NCBI RefSeq assembly: GCF_035918235.1
Contig: NZ_CP109485.1
Span: 4,464,001 to 4,528,000 of the forward strand
Reading direction: 5' to 3'
Source of the DNA: Streptomyces sp. NBC_01445
GTDB taxonomy: Bacteria > Actinomycetota > Actinomycetes > Streptomycetales > Streptomycetaceae
Length of the DNA: 64,000 bases
Under the pieces are notes generated by a model. It did no database searches and had not been told where the DNA came from. It saw only the letters and a program-made list of their open reading frames with translations. The position numbers were made by a program, and so were the translations under genes. This document shows, in pieces, positions 8,191-17,287 of the stretch (position 1 is its first letter; each line of letters opens with the position of its first letter).

Positions 8191-9162
8191 CTACTCCTGC
8201 GCGCGCGTCCACTCGGAGAGCAGCTTGCCGCGCCGGGAGAGCAGGAACTTCTTGAACGCCGCGACGGGCGGGGTGTCCGGATGGCCGTCGAGCCAGGCCA
8301 CGCCGATCTCGCGCACCGCCCGCTGCCCGGTCACGGTCAGCTCCACAACCCCCGGGCGCGGTACTGCGGGTGGCGGCAGGAGCGCCACACCGAGGCCCGC
8401 CGCGACCAGGCCGCGCAGGGTCTCCGTCTCCTCCCCCTCGAAGGCGACACGCGGCTTGAACCCCGACTCCGCGCACAGGCCGTCGGCGATGCGCCGCAGC
8501 CCGTAGCCGGGTTCGAGGGTCACGAACGGCTCGTCGGCCGCCTCCGCGAGGCGGACGCGCTTGCGGCCCGCGAGGCGGTGGTCGTCGGGGACGACCAGGC
8601 GCAGGCGCTGCTCGTCGAGGCGGCGCGCGACGAGGCCCGGCTCGTCGGGGACGGGCGAGGTGAGACAGAGGTCGAGCTCGCCGGCGCGCAGGCGCTCCAG
8701 CATCGCCTCGCCGTAGTTCTGGACGAGGCTGAAGCGGATACGGGGGTGGTCGGCGCGGAAGGCCCGGATCAGGCCGGGGACGGTCTCGGAGCCCATGGTG
8801 TGCAGGAAGCCGAAGGCGACCTTGCCCGACGCGGGGTCGGCGTCGGCCCGTACGGACTCGGCGGCGCGGCCGACCTCGGCGAGCGCCCTGTCGACGGACG
8901 TGAGGAACGTACGGCCCGCCGGGGTGAGCGAGACGGTGCGGCCGTGCCGCGCGAACAGCTCCACGCCGAGGTCCTGTTCGAGGCGGACCAGGGCGCGCGA
9001 CAGCGTCGACTGGGGGATCTCCAGCTCGTGCGCGGCCCGCGTGACGTGCTCGGTGCGGGCGACCGCGGCGAAGTACGACAGGCGGGGCGCGAGCGTCGTC
9101 ACGATGTCTTCTGTGTCACTGGACGGTGACAGACGAGTCTCTGAACTCTGCTTATGCGCCAT
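8191..9162 (-). CDS. LysR-family transcriptional regulator
   Basis: An N-terminal winged helix (about residues 22-85, with ELEIPQSTLSRALVRLEQDL) is followed by a periplasmic-binding-like effector domain, 323 residues in all, the normal size. The ATG at 9162 (MAHKQSS) is chosen; the in-frame ATG at 9198 would extend into the divergent operator. It is divergent from the MFS gene at 9225 with a 62-bp gap containing a dyad, the classical layout of a LysR regulator controlling its neighbour and itself. The effector is unknown. Confidence 0.88.
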   Translation of the reverse strand: MAHKQSSETRLSPSSDTEDIVTTLAPRLSYFAAVARTEHVTRAAHELEIPQSTLSRALVRLEQDLGVELFARHGRTVSLTPAGRTFLTSVDRALAEVGRAAESVRADADPASGKVAFGFLHTMGSETVPGLIRAFRADHPRIRFSLVQNYGEAMLERLRAGELDLCLTSPVPDEPGLVARRLDEQRLRLVVPDDHRLAGRKRVRLAEAADEPFVTLEPGYGLRRIADGLCAESGFKPRVAFEGEETETLRGLVAAGLGVALLPPPAVPRPGVVELTVTGQRAVREIGVAWLDGHPDTPPVAAFKKFLLSRRGKLLSEWTRAQE

Positions 9163-9179
9163 GGGATTGATTATGGCGT

Positions 9180-9202
9180 TTTCATGCATTGGACGCATGA
9201 AA
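9180..9202. promoter_or_regulatory. LysR-type operator between regulator and MFS gene
   Basis: Perfect inverted repeat TTTCATGC-N7-GCATGAAA (9180-9187, 9195-9202), of the size expected for a LysR recognition site, in the 62-bp divergent region. Confidence 0.65.
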
Positions 9203-9224
9203 CACGGAGGCCTACCTTCGAGAT

Positions 9225-10514
9225 ATGCCTCCTGCCAGTAGCGGGGCGGCCGCCACCCACGCGGTCGCCGCCCGTAAGCCGTCGTCCCCCGAAGCCCCCG
9301 ACACCCGTCTGAACCCGGGCGGACCCGGTTACCGCCGGATGAGCTTCGCCCTTTTCCTGGCCGGGGTCGCGACCTTCGCCCTCCTCTACTCCACGCAGGC
9401 CCTGCTCCCCCTCGTCTCCGCCGACTTCGGCGTCAGCGCGAGCGCCGCGAGCTGGACGGTCTCCGGCGCGACGGGCGCGCTCGCTCTGTGTGTACTGCCG
9501 CTGAGCGCCCTGTCGGAGCGGTTCGGACGGCGCACCGTGATGACGGCGTCCCTGTCGGTGGCGGTCGCGGTCGGCCTGCTCGTCCCCTTCGCTCCCTCGC
9601 TCAGCGCGCTGATCGCGCTGCGGGCCCTCCAGGGCGCCGCGCTCGCCGGTCTGCCGGCCTCCGCGATGGCGTATCTCGCGGAGGAGGTGCGGCCCAAGGC
9701 GCTGGTCGCCGCGATCGGCCTGTTCGTGGCGGGCAACTCCATCGGCGGGATGAGCGGCCGGGTCATCACCGGGTGGGTCGCGCAGGAGTGGGGCTGGCGC
9801 GCGGCGGTCGCCACGATCGGCGTGATCGCCGTGGCGTGCGCGGTCGCGTTCCGGCTGCTGCTGCCGCAGCCCCGGCACTTCACCCCGGGCTCGCTGCGGC
9901 CGCGGGTCCTGGCCCGCACGGTGCGCGGCCACCTCGCGAACCCGCTCCTGTGCCGTCTGTACGTGATCGGCGCCCTGTTCATGACGGTCTTCGGCGCCGT
10001 CTACACGGTGATCGGCTACCGGCTCACGGCCGCGCCGTTCTCGCTCCCGCAGGGCATCATCGGCTCGATCTTCCTGGTGTACCTGGTGGGTACGGTCTCC
10101 TCGGCCGCGGCCGGCAAGCTCGTCGCGCGGCTCGGGCGGCGCGGGGCGCTGTACCTGGCGGTGGGCACGACGGCGTCCGGGCTGCTGCTCTCGCTCGGCG
10201 ACGCGATCGTCATGGTGCTGCTCGGCCTCGTCCTGATCACGGCCGGTTTCTTCGCGGGGCACGCGGTGGCCTCGTCCTCGGTCAGCCACACGGCGACGCA
10301 CGGGCGGGCGCAGGCGTCCGCGCTGTACCAGTCCGTGTACTACATCGGCTCCAGCGTGGGCGGCACACTCGGCGCGGTGGCCTTCCACGCGGGTGGCTGG
10401 GCCGGGACCGTGGCCCTCGGCCTGGTGGCGGTGCTCGGCGTCGTGTCGGTGACCCTGTGGGGCTCGCACGCGGCGCGGGTGCAGCAGCGGCAGACGCTCG
10501 TGGCGGCGCACTGA
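9225..10514 (+). CDS. MFS efflux transporter (YnfM-like)
   Basis: 429 residues with 12 predicted membrane helices. The MFS motif A is visible in the loop between helices 2 and 3 (LSERFGRRTVMT), and TM5 carries a Gly-rich stretch (GNSIGGMSGRVITG). The overall pattern resembles the YnfM/arabinose-efflux-like family of drug and metabolite exporters. A cytoplasmic Pro/Ala-rich tail of about 35 residues precedes TM1. The divergent LysR gene and operator suggest induction by a compound it exports; the substrate cannot be read from sequence. Confidence 0.88.
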   Translation: MPPASSGAAATHAVAARKPSSPEAPDTRLNPGGPGYRRMSFALFLAGVATFALLYSTQALLPLVSADFGVSASAASWTVSGATGALALCVLPLSALSERFGRRTVMTASLSVAVAVGLLVPFAPSLSALIALRALQGAALAGLPASAMAYLAEEVRPKALVAAIGLFVAGNSIGGMSGRVITGWVAQEWGWRAAVATIGVIAVACAVAFRLLLPQPRHFTPGSLRPRVLARTVRGHLANPLLCRLYVIGALFMTVFGAVYTVIGYRLTAAPFSLPQGIIGSIFLVYLVGTVSSAAAGKLVARLGRRGALYLAVGTTASGLLLSLGDAIVMVLLGLVLITAGFFAGHAVASSSVSHTATHGRAQASALYQSVYYIGSSVGGTLGAVAFHAGGWAGTVALGLVAVLGVVSVTLWGSHAARVQQRQTLVAAH

Positions 10515-10535
10515 CCGCGTTCGGATCATGCTGAG

Positions 10536-10578
10536 AACGGCCCCCGGACAGGCGTATTTCGCCGGTCCGGGGGCCGTT
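10536..10578 (+). terminator. Terminator after the MFS gene
   Basis: Perfect 14-bp stem (10536-10549 with 10565-10578), 15-nt loop, starting 21 bp after the stop codon. Confidence 0.82.
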
Positions 10579-10663
10579 GTCAGTGCCCTGCGGTAGCTTC
10601 CGAAGTGCTGGGACTTGCATGGACTTTCGGGACTTGCCAGAAGCCGCAGGGCGGGGTGTGTAC

Positions 10664-11656
10664 ATGAGTGACATCGCAGGGACGACCACCGAGGTGGACG
10701 TCCGTCTCGAGAAGTACCGGGTCGAGCTGACCGGGTACTGCTACCGGATGCTGGGCTCGGCCTTCGAGGCCGAGGACGCGGTGCAGGACACGATGGTCCG
10801 CGCCTGGCGCAGCTTCGACAAATTCGAGGGCCGCTCCAGCCTGCGGTCCTGGCTGTACCGCATCGCGACGAACGTCTGCCTGGACATGCTGAACGCGGGC
10901 AACAAGCGGGCCCGGCCGATGGACCTGACGGCGGCGGCGCCGCTCGCGCAGGCGGCTCTCACACCCCGGCCGGACAATGTGTGGCTGGAGCCGATGCCGG
11001 ACGCGCGCGTGCTGCCGACCGTGCACGACCCGGCGGAGGCGGCGGTGGCGCGGGAGTCGGTGCGGCTCGCGTTCGTGGCGGCGCTGCAGCAGCTCCCGGC
11101 CAAGCAGCGGGCCGTGCTCATCCTGCGCGAGGTCCTGGCCTGGAAGGCGCAGGAGGTCGCCGAGCTCCTCGACACCTCGGTGGCGTCGGTGAACAGCGCG
11201 CTCCAGCGGGCCCGCGCCACGCTCGCCGAGGTCCCGGCCGAGAAGAAGAGCGCGGACGACGAGCTGGACGAGGAGCATCAGGCGCTCCTGGAGCGCTATG
11301 TCGCCGCGTTCGAGGGATACGACATGAAGGCGCTCACGGCGCTGCTCGCCGAGGACGCCATCATGACGATGCCGCCGTTCGACCTGTGGCTGCGCGGCAC
11401 GCCGGACATCACGGGCTTCATGACGACGATCGGCGCCTCATGTGCCGACAGCCGGCTGGTGCCCGTCGAGGCCAACGGCTCGCCCGCGTTCGCCCACTAC
11501 AAGCCCGACCCGGACAAGGGCGGGTTCTCGCCGTGGGCCGTCCAGGTCCTTGAGGTCTCAGAGGGCCGGATCACCGGACTCCACTGCTTCCTGGACACAG
11601 CGCGCTATTTCCCGCTGTTCGGCTTGCCGCTCCATCTCGACGACGAGACCGCCTAG
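10664..11656 (+). CDS. ECF sigma factor with SnoaL-like C-terminal domain
   Basis: 331 residues: region 2 (residues about 15-80, GYCYRMLGSAFEAEDAVQDT), region 4 (about 140-195, LPAKQRAVLILREVLAWKA then VASVNSALQRARATL), followed by about 125 residues (LLERYVAAFEGYDMKALTAL onward) that look like a SnoaL/NTF2-like fold. Such extended ECF factors lack a separate anti-sigma; the C-terminal domain is thought to modulate activity. The ATG at 10664 is the start closest to region 2; upstream in-frame starts exist at 10577 and 10619. Its last about 100 bp overlap the convergent STAS gene. Confidence 0.87.
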   Translation: MSDIAGTTTEVDVRLEKYRVELTGYCYRMLGSAFEAEDAVQDTMVRAWRSFDKFEGRSSLRSWLYRIATNVCLDMLNAGNKRARPMDLTAAAPLAQAALTPRPDNVWLEPMPDARVLPTVHDPAEAAVARESVRLAFVAALQQLPAKQRAVLILREVLAWKAQEVAELLDTSVASVNSALQRARATLAEVPAEKKSADDELDEEHQALLERYVAAFEGYDMKALTALLAEDAIMTMPPFDLWLRGTPDITGFMTTIGASCADSRLVPVEANGSPAFAHYKPDPDKGGFSPWAVQVLEVSEGRITGLHCFLDTARYFPLFGLPLHLDDETA

Positions 11657-11962
11657 GCCGGGCAGGCCGACCAGCTGAAGCAGGGCCCACAGCGCCGGGG
11701 ACGGATCGCGCAGCCGCAGTCCTGACCCGGCTCTGCGGGCGGCGAGCTGCATCCGGGCGAGCGCGTCCACGGTGGCGAGATCGGCCGTGGTGACGGCCGC
11801 GAGGTCGCAGACGATGTCGCGCGCGGGGGCGCGGGCGCACGCCGTGCGCACCTGGTCGCACAGGTGCGGCACGTCGCCGCGGCGCAGGGGGCCGGCGGGA
11901 GCCAGGTCGGGAGGTCGGAAAGCTGCCACGCTAGGGAGACCGGCGCGGCGGCGGGAACTCAT
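11558..11962 (-). CDS. STAS-domain protein (anti-sigma-factor antagonist-like)
   Basis: About 134 residues with a STAS-like core: strand DIVCDLAAVTTADLATVDAL followed by a helix (ARMQLAARRAGSGLRL). STAS proteins bind anti-sigma partners or act in phospho-switches. The position normally holding the regulated Ser reads TADLATVDAL, so the phosphorylation site is unclear. The ATG at 11962 is chosen over 11998. Its 3' end overlaps the end of the convergent ECF gene by 99 bp; the last about 30 residues are therefore encoded opposite sigma-factor sequence. Confidence 0.68.
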   Translation of the reverse strand: MSSRRRAGLPSVAAFRPPDLAPAGPLRRGDVPHLCDQVRTACARAPARDIVCDLAAVTTADLATVDALARMQLAARRAGSGLRLRDPSPALWALLQLVGLPGLGGLVVEMERQAEQREIARCVQEAVESGDPAL

Positions 11963-12116
11963 CGGCGGTCCGGCCGCGCGCCGAATGCCGTGCACCACGT
12001 TGCCCTGGTGTCGCGCGCATCACGTTGACCCTGTGTCGGGTGGCCTCCGAGGGTATGAGGATGCCCCTTGATCGCGTACCTGCTCAGCCGTCCGCACGAC
12101 GCCGGCAGGGGGCATC

Positions 12117-13040
12117 GTGGCAGGGGTGCTGAACGGGTTCGCCGTCATCGCGGTGGTCATCGCCGTCGGCTTCCTGATCGGCAAGCGCGGCTATCTCGGG
12201 GACAACGGCCGCGAGGTCCTCACCAAGCTCGCCTTCCATGTCGCCACGCCCGCGCTGCTGTTCACCACGCTCGCGAAGGCCGACCTCTCGGTGATCCTGT
12301 CGCCGCGGCTGCTGGTGACGGCGCTGAGCACGGCGGCCGCCGCCGGGGTGTTCATCGCGGTGGGCGTCGCGCGCCGGTGGGGCGTGGGGCGGACGACGAT
12401 CGGCGCCCTGTGCTCCAGCTACGTCAATTCGGGCAACCTCGGCATCCCCATCGCCGTGTACGTCCTCGGCGACGCCTCGCTGGTCGCGCCCGTGCTGCTC
12501 TTCCAGCAGATCGTGGTGACGCCGATAGCGATGACGGTCCTCGATCTCTCGGAGGCCGGGGAGACGCGGTCCCTGTGGCAGCGGCTCGTCACGCCGCTGC
12601 GCAACCCGATCGCGGTCGGGGCGCTCGCGGGCGTGATCGTGGCGGCGACGGGGTGGACGGTGCCGGGCCCCGTCTTCAACCCCGTCGATCTGATCGGCAA
12701 GATGTCCGTGCCGGTGGTGCTGCTCGCGTACGGGATCTCGCTGTGCGGGAGCTCGCTGCCAGCCCGGCGAGGTTCCGACCGGGTGCCGGTACTGCTGTCG
12801 GTGGCCCTGAAATCAGTGGGCCAGCCCGCGGTGGCGTGGGTGCTCGCGGCGGGCGTCTTCGGCCTGCGGGGCGCGTCACTCCTGGACGTGGTGGTGACGT
12901 CGGCGCTCCCGGCGGCGCAGAACCTCTTCACGTACGCCTCGCGCTACAACGTCGCGGAGAGACTGGCGAGGGAGTCGATCCTGCTGTCGACGCTGGCGTC
13001 GGTGCCTGCGCTGGTGGTGGTCGCGGCGTTGCTGGGGTGA
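12117..13040 (+). CDS. AEC-family transporter
   Basis: 307 residues, about ten hydrophobic helices in two inverted halves. Typical features are an N-terminal helix (GFAVIAVVIAVGFLIGKRG), a conserved NSGNLGIPIA motif near residue 105, and a symmetric C-terminal half ending ALPAAQNLFTYASRYN. AEC carriers move auxin-like, malonate- or malate-like anions. GTG 12117 is preceded by AGGGGGC. Substrate and regulator are unknown; a terminator lies 3 bp after the stop. Confidence 0.87.
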   Translation: MAGVLNGFAVIAVVIAVGFLIGKRGYLGDNGREVLTKLAFHVATPALLFTTLAKADLSVILSPRLLVTALSTAAAAGVFIAVGVARRWGVGRTTIGALCSSYVNSGNLGIPIAVYVLGDASLVAPVLLFQQIVVTPIAMTVLDLSEAGETRSLWQRLVTPLRNPIAVGALAGVIVAATGWTVPGPVFNPVDLIGKMSVPVVLLAYGISLCGSSLPARRGSDRVPVLLSVALKSVGQPAVAWVLAAGVFGLRGASLLDVVVTSALPAAQNLFTYASRYNVAERLARESILLSTLASVPALVVVAALLG

Positions 13041-13042
13041 CC

Positions 13043-13076
13043 GAACGGGACCGGCAGAGGTCTGCCGATCCCGTTC
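13043..13076. terminator. Terminator between convergent AEC and deoA genes
   Basis: 15-bp stem with one mismatch (13043-13057 with 13062-13076), loop AGGT. Confidence 0.8.
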
Positions 13077-13098
13077 ACCCGTACGGGGAAACCTCAGG

Positions 13099-14376
13099 TC
13101 AGCCGATGCGTTCCCGCACGACCGGCGTGGGCTCGAATGCCGTGCCCGGGGCCGAGATGTCGTAGGAACCCTCGACGGACTCAAGGGCGTACTCGAAGCG
13201 CTCCGGGGTGTCCGTGTGCAGGGTCAGGAGGGGCTGGCCCGCGGTGACGGGGTCGCCCGGCTTGGCGTGGAGTTCGATGCCGGCGGCGGCCTGGACCGGG
13301 TCCTCCTTGCGGGCGCGGCCCGCGCCGAGGCGCCAGGCGGCAACGCCGATGCCGTACGCGTCGAGGCGGGTCATGACGCCGGACTTCCCGGCCACCACCA
13401 CGTGCTGCTCACGGGATGTGGGCAGCGCCGCGTCGGGGTCACCGCCCTGCGCGGCGATCATGCGGCGCCAGACGTCCATCGCGGAGCCGTCGGCGAGGGC
13501 CTTCGCCGGGTCGGCATCCTTGATGCCCGCCGCGTCGAGCATCTCGCGGGCCAGGGCGAGGGTGAGCTCGACGACGTCGGAGGGGCCGCCGCCCGCCAGT
13601 ACCTCTACGGACTCCCGGACTTCGAGCGCGTTGCCGGCGGTGAGGCCGAGGGGCGTCGACATGTCGGTGAGCAGGGCGACCGTGCGCACGCCGCTGTCGG
13701 TGCCCAACTCGACCATGGTGGAGGCGAGTTCGCGGGCGTCCTCGATCGTCTTCATGAACGCGCCGGTGCCGACCTTGACGTCGAGGACGAGCGAGCCCGT
13801 GCCCTCGGCGATCTTCTTCGACATGATCGAGGAGGCGATGAGCGGGATCGCCTCGACGGTGCCGGTGACGTCGCGCAGCGCGTAGAGCTTCTTGTCTGCG
13901 GGGGCGAGCCCGTCGCCGGCCGCACAGATCACGGAGCCGACGGTGTCGAGGACGTTCAGCATCTCGTCGTTGGAGAGCAGGGCGCGCCAGCCGGGGATGG
14001 ACTCCAGCTTGTCGAGAGTGCCGCCGGTGTGGCCGAGGCCGCGGCCGGAGAGCTGCGGGACGGCGGCGCCGCACGCGGCGACCAGCGGGGCGAGCGGCAG
14101 CGTGATCTTGTCGCCGACGCCGCCGGTGGAGTGCTTGTCGGCGGTCGGGCGGGACAGGGACGAGAAGTCCATGCGCTCGCCGGAGGCGATCATCGCGGCG
14201 GTCCAGCGGGCGATCTCCGTACGGTTCATGCCGTTGAGGAGGATCGCCATGGCGAGCGCCGACATCTGCTCGTCCGCGACGACGCCGCGCGTGTACGCGT
14301 CGATGACCCAGTCGATCTGCTCGTCGCTGAGTTCGCCCCGGTCCCGCTTGGTCCGGATGACGGAGATGACGTCCAT
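13099..14376 (-). CDS. deoA: Thymidine phosphorylase
   Basis: 425 residues, the usual size. It phosphorolyses thymidine and deoxyuridine to base plus deoxyribose 1-phosphate. Phosphate- and nucleoside-binding motifs are present: KHSTGGVGDKITL, and the family signature SGRGLGHTGGTLDKLE (about 112-127). C-terminal strands with LHAKPGDPVTAGQPLL form the third domain. AAGGA nine bases upstream supports ATG 14376. It follows cdd but a terminator separates them, and it has its own promoter overlapping the operator shared with add and the nucleoside importer. Confidence 0.96.
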   Translation of the reverse strand: MDVISVIRTKRDRGELSDEQIDWVIDAYTRGVVADEQMSALAMAILLNGMNRTEIARWTAAMIASGERMDFSSLSRPTADKHSTGGVGDKITLPLAPLVAACGAAVPQLSGRGLGHTGGTLDKLESIPGWRALLSNDEMLNVLDTVGSVICAAGDGLAPADKKLYALRDVTGTVEAIPLIASSIMSKKIAEGTGSLVLDVKVGTGAFMKTIEDARELASTMVELGTDSGVRTVALLTDMSTPLGLTAGNALEVRESVEVLAGGGPSDVVELTLALAREMLDAAGIKDADPAKALADGSAMDVWRRMIAAQGGDPDAALPTSREQHVVVAGKSGVMTRLDAYGIGVAAWRLGAGRARKEDPVQAAAGIELHAKPGDPVTAGQPLLTLHTDTPERFEYALESVEGSYDISAPGTAFEPTPVVRERIG

Positions 14377-14408
14377 GGCGTTGTCCTTCCGCAGGTGGCA
14401 GCAGGCCG

Positions 14409-14437
14409 ACTCTACGCGCATAGAGCGACCCGTTGAA
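14409..14437 (-). promoter_or_regulatory. deoA promoter with nucleoside-gene operator
   Basis: On the complement, -35 TTCAAC (14437-14432), 17-bp spacer, -10 TAGAGT (14414-14409). The palindrome TCTATGCGCGTAGA (14424-14411) overlaps the -10 and differs by one base from the perfect copy at add. Confidence 0.7.
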
Positions 14438-14440
14438 AGT

Positions 14441-14464
14441 GGCCCCGCCCAACCGGGCGGGGCC
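14441..14464 (-). terminator. Terminator after cdd
   Basis: Perfect 10-bp GC stem (14441-14450 with 14455-14464), loop AACC, immediately downstream of the cdd stop and upstream of the deoA promoter. Confidence 0.75.
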
Positions 14465-14469
14465 GTAGG

Positions 14470-14859
14470 TCAGTTGAGGTGCTGGGGTCCGAACGCGTCG
14501 GGGAGCATCTCGCCGAGCGGGCGGATCCCCGATGTCGTCTCCAGGAGCAGCTCGGTGCCCCCGAACTCGTAGAGGAGCTGGCGGCAGCGGCCGCACGGCA
14601 TCAGGATCTCGCCCTTGCCGTCCACGCACGTGAAGTGCGTCAGGCGGCCGCCGCCGGTGAGCTGGAGCTGCGAGACGAGCCCGCACTCGGCGCACAGGCC
14701 GAGCCCGTACGACGCGTTCTCGACGTTGCAGCCCGACACGGTGCGGCCGTCGTCCACGCGGGCCGCGGCGCCGACCGGGAAGGCCGAGTACGGCACGTAC
14801 GCGCGGGACATGGCCTCGCGGGCCGCCTCCCTGAGTGCTTCCCAGTCGGCTTCCGTCAC
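14470..14859 (-). CDS. cdd: Cytidine deaminase
   Basis: 129 residues, the small homotetrameric form. The zinc-site signature is complete: CAE (Cys ligand and catalytic Glu) in GLGLCAECGL and PCGRC for the other two Cys ligands; substrate residues FPVGAA and NVENASYG are present. It deaminates cytidine and deoxycytidine. GTG 14859 overlaps the permease stop by 4 bp, making it the last gene of the importer operon: uptake is coupled directly to catabolism or salvage. Confidence 0.96.
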   Translation of the reverse strand: MTEADWEALREAAREAMSRAYVPYSAFPVGAAARVDDGRTVSGCNVENASYGLGLCAECGLVSQLQLTGGGRLTHFTCVDGKGEILMPCGRCRQLLYEFGGTELLLETTSGIRPLGEMLPDAFGPQHLN

Positions 14860-16145
14860 TTGCCCTGACCCTTCCGGTAGCGCATGCCGTCGGCCTTGGG
14901 CATCCGCAGCCGCTGCGCGGACAGGGAGAGCACCAGGAGGGTGACGACATACGGGGTGGCGCCGACGAAGTCGCCGGGCACCTCATCCGTCAGGAGGTAC
15001 CAGACCAGGACAACCACGGCAATCACCGCGCTGATCGTGGCCTGGATCATGGCCTTGCGGTACGCCTTCCAGCCCGCAAGCAGAGCCAGCAGCACGACCA
15101 GCAGGAGCAGCAGCGCGTGGACGGTCTCGCCGCCGTTGCGCAGCTGGAGCGCGTCGGAGAAGCCGAACAGGCCCGCGCCCATGGCGAGTCCGCCCGGCCG
15201 CCAGTTGCCGAAGATCATGGCGGCGAGGCCGATGTAGCCGCGCCCGCCGGTCTGGCCCTCCAGGTAGCTGTGCGAGGTGACCAGCGCGAGGAACGCGCCG
15301 CCGAGACCCGCGAGTCCGCCGGAGATGGCGACGGCGGCGTACTTGTGCGCGTACACGTTGACGCCGAGGGACTCGGCCGCGACCGGGTTCTCGCCGCAGG
15401 AGCGCAGGCGCAGGCCGAACGAGGTGCGCCACAGCACCCACCAGCTGCCCACGAAGAGCAGCACGGCGAGGATCGTGATCACGGAGACGTTGGTGACCAG
15501 GCCGCCGAGGATGCCGGCGAGGTCGGAGACCAGGAACCAGTGGTGCTGCTCGATGGAGTGCAGTGCGCTGGACAGGCCCGGGATCGTGACGTCGCCGAGC
15601 GACTCGGCGGGCGGCGACTGCTTGGGGTTGCCGCCCTTGGCCGCGGGCTCGCCGTCGGCGAAGAACAGTTTGGCGAGGTACTGGGTGGCGCCCAGGGCGA
15701 GGAGGTTGACGGCGACACCGGAGACGATGTGGTCGACGCCGAACGTGATGGTGGCGACGGCGTGGATGAGACCGCCAAGGACACCGAAGCCGATGCCACA
15801 GACGAGGCCGAGCCAGGGGCTGGTCTGCCAGCCGAGCCAGCCGGCGCCGAACGTGCCGAGGATCATCATGCCTTCGAGGCCGATGTTGACCACGCCGGCC
15901 CGCTCCGACCACAGGCCCGCGAGAGCCGCGAGGCCGATGGGCACGGCGAGTCCGAGGGCGGCGCTGATCTGGCCGCCGGAGGTGAGCTGGTCGGCGCCCG
16001 TGATGACGCGGACGGCGGAGACCAGGAACAGCGCACCGACGACGATCATCAGGGTCTGGCCCGTGGAGAGCCGGCCGCGCGCCTTCTTGGCGCCGCTGAC
16101 CGCGGGTGCCGCCGGCGGCGGGGTGTCGGTCGTCGTGGCGGTCAT
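14856..16145 (-). CDS. Nucleoside ABC transporter permease 2
   Basis: 429 residues, many hydrophobic helices, of the BPD_transp_2 family used by BMP-dependent nucleoside importers. Features include RAGVVNIGLEGMMILG and the coupling-loop-like SCGENPVAAESLGVNV, both typical. The N-terminus has a Thr/Pro/Ala-rich cytoplasmic tail. ATG 16145 overlaps the upstream permease stop (ATGA), and its own stop overlaps cdd. It forms the channel together with the other permease. Confidence 0.92.
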   Translation of the reverse strand: MTATTTDTPPPAAPAVSGAKKARGRLSTGQTLMIVVGALFLVSAVRVITGADQLTSGGQISAALGLAVPIGLAALAGLWSERAGVVNIGLEGMMILGTFGAGWLGWQTSPWLGLVCGIGFGVLGGLIHAVATITFGVDHIVSGVAVNLLALGATQYLAKLFFADGEPAAKGGNPKQSPPAESLGDVTIPGLSSALHSIEQHHWFLVSDLAGILGGLVTNVSVITILAVLLFVGSWWVLWRTSFGLRLRSCGENPVAAESLGVNVYAHKYAAVAISGGLAGLGGAFLALVTSHSYLEGQTGGRGYIGLAAMIFGNWRPGGLAMGAGLFGFSDALQLRNGGETVHALLLLLVVLLALLAGWKAYRKAMIQATISAVIAVVVLVWYLLTDEVPGDFVGATPYVVTLLVLSLSAQRLRMPKADGMRYRKGQGK

Positions 16146-17287
16146 CCGGCCACCTCCTGCTTGTCGGTGCGGACGGCGGCGGCCTGCGCGGCGAGTTCGG
16201 CGCCGACCCGCTGCTGCTGGCGCTTGAGCCCGTAGCGGCGTACGACTTCGTAGGCGATGACGACGCACAGGACGATGACGCCCTGGATCACGCCGAGGAT
16301 CTCCTTGTCGTAGCCCTGGAACTCCAGGTGGTTGGTGGTGCGCTCCAGGAAGCCCCACAGCAGGGCGCCGAGCGCGATGCCGACCGGGTGGTTGCGGCCG
16401 AGCAGCGCGATCGCGATGCCTGTGAAGCCGAGGCCCACCGGGAAGCTGTTGTCGTACTGGTGGCTGTCGTTGAGCAGCGTCGGCATGCCGACCAGACCGG
16501 CCACGGCACCCGAGATGACCATGCTGGTGGCGACCATCTTCTTGACGCTGACGCCGCTCGCGGCGGCCGCCGACTCGGACTGGCCGACCGTGCGCAGGTC
16601 GAAGCCGAAGCGGGTGCGGCCGAGGACGAACCAGTACGCGACGCCGACGAGCACGGCGATCACGATGAAGCCCCAGACCTGGCCGGCCGGTCCCGCGTCG
16701 ATCATGAAGAAGTTCGAGGACTCGGGCAGCGGCTTGGTGGACACCAGGGTGCCCGCCTCGTCGAGCTGGCCGAGCTGCTCGGGCTGGAGGAGGTAGGCGA
16801 TGATCGCGGTCGCGATCGAGTTGAGCATGATCGTCGAGATGACCTCGCTGACACCGCGGGTCACCTTGAGGATGCCCGCGATGGCGGCCCACAGGGCACC
16901 GGTCGCCATGGCGGCGAGCAGGATCAGCGGGATGGAGAGCCAGCCGGGCAGCGTGAGCGCCCCGCCGAGCACGGCCGCGACGAACGCGGCGAGCCGGTAC
17001 TGGCCGTCGACACCGATGTTGAACAGGTTCATGCGGAAGCCGATGGCCACCGCGACACCCGCGAGGTAGTACGTCGTCGCCTTGTTGAGGATGTAGACCT
17101 GGCTGTCGCTCGCGGAGCCGTAGGTCACCATGTCGCTGAACGCGGCGAAGGGGTCCTTGCCGGTCGCCGCGATGATCACGGCGGTGACGACGAGTGCGGC
17201 GATGATCGCCAGGAGCGGGGCGGCGACCGCGAGGATCAGCCGCTCCTTGTCGATCCGGGACTTGCCCCGGGATATCAGTGTCTTCAT
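16142..17287 (-). CDS. Nucleoside ABC transporter permease 1
   Basis: 381 residues, BPD_transp_2 family, paralogous to the next permease. It has an N-terminal helix after a basic stretch, then IGFRMNLFNIGVDGQ, a motif in this family's first subunit, and TVGQSESAAAASGVSVKK in the loop that contacts the ATPase. ATG 17287 overlaps the ATPase stop by 4 bp. Order ATPase-permease-permease-cdd matches guanosine/uridine-type importers in Gram-positives. Confidence 0.92.
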   Translation of the reverse strand: MKTLISRGKSRIDKERLILAVAAPLLAIIAALVVTAVIIAATGKDPFAAFSDMVTYGSASDSQVYILNKATTYYLAGVAVAIGFRMNLFNIGVDGQYRLAAFVAAVLGGALTLPGWLSIPLILLAAMATGALWAAIAGILKVTRGVSEVISTIMLNSIATAIIAYLLQPEQLGQLDEAGTLVSTKPLPESSNFFMIDAGPAGQVWGFIVIAVLVGVAYWFVLGRTRFGFDLRTVGQSESAAAASGVSVKKMVATSMVISGAVAGLVGMPTLLNDSHQYDNSFPVGLGFTGIAIALLGRNHPVGIALGALLWGFLERTTNHLEFQGYDKEILGVIQGVIVLCVVIAYEVVRRYGLKRQQQRVGAELAAQAAAVRTDKQEVAG

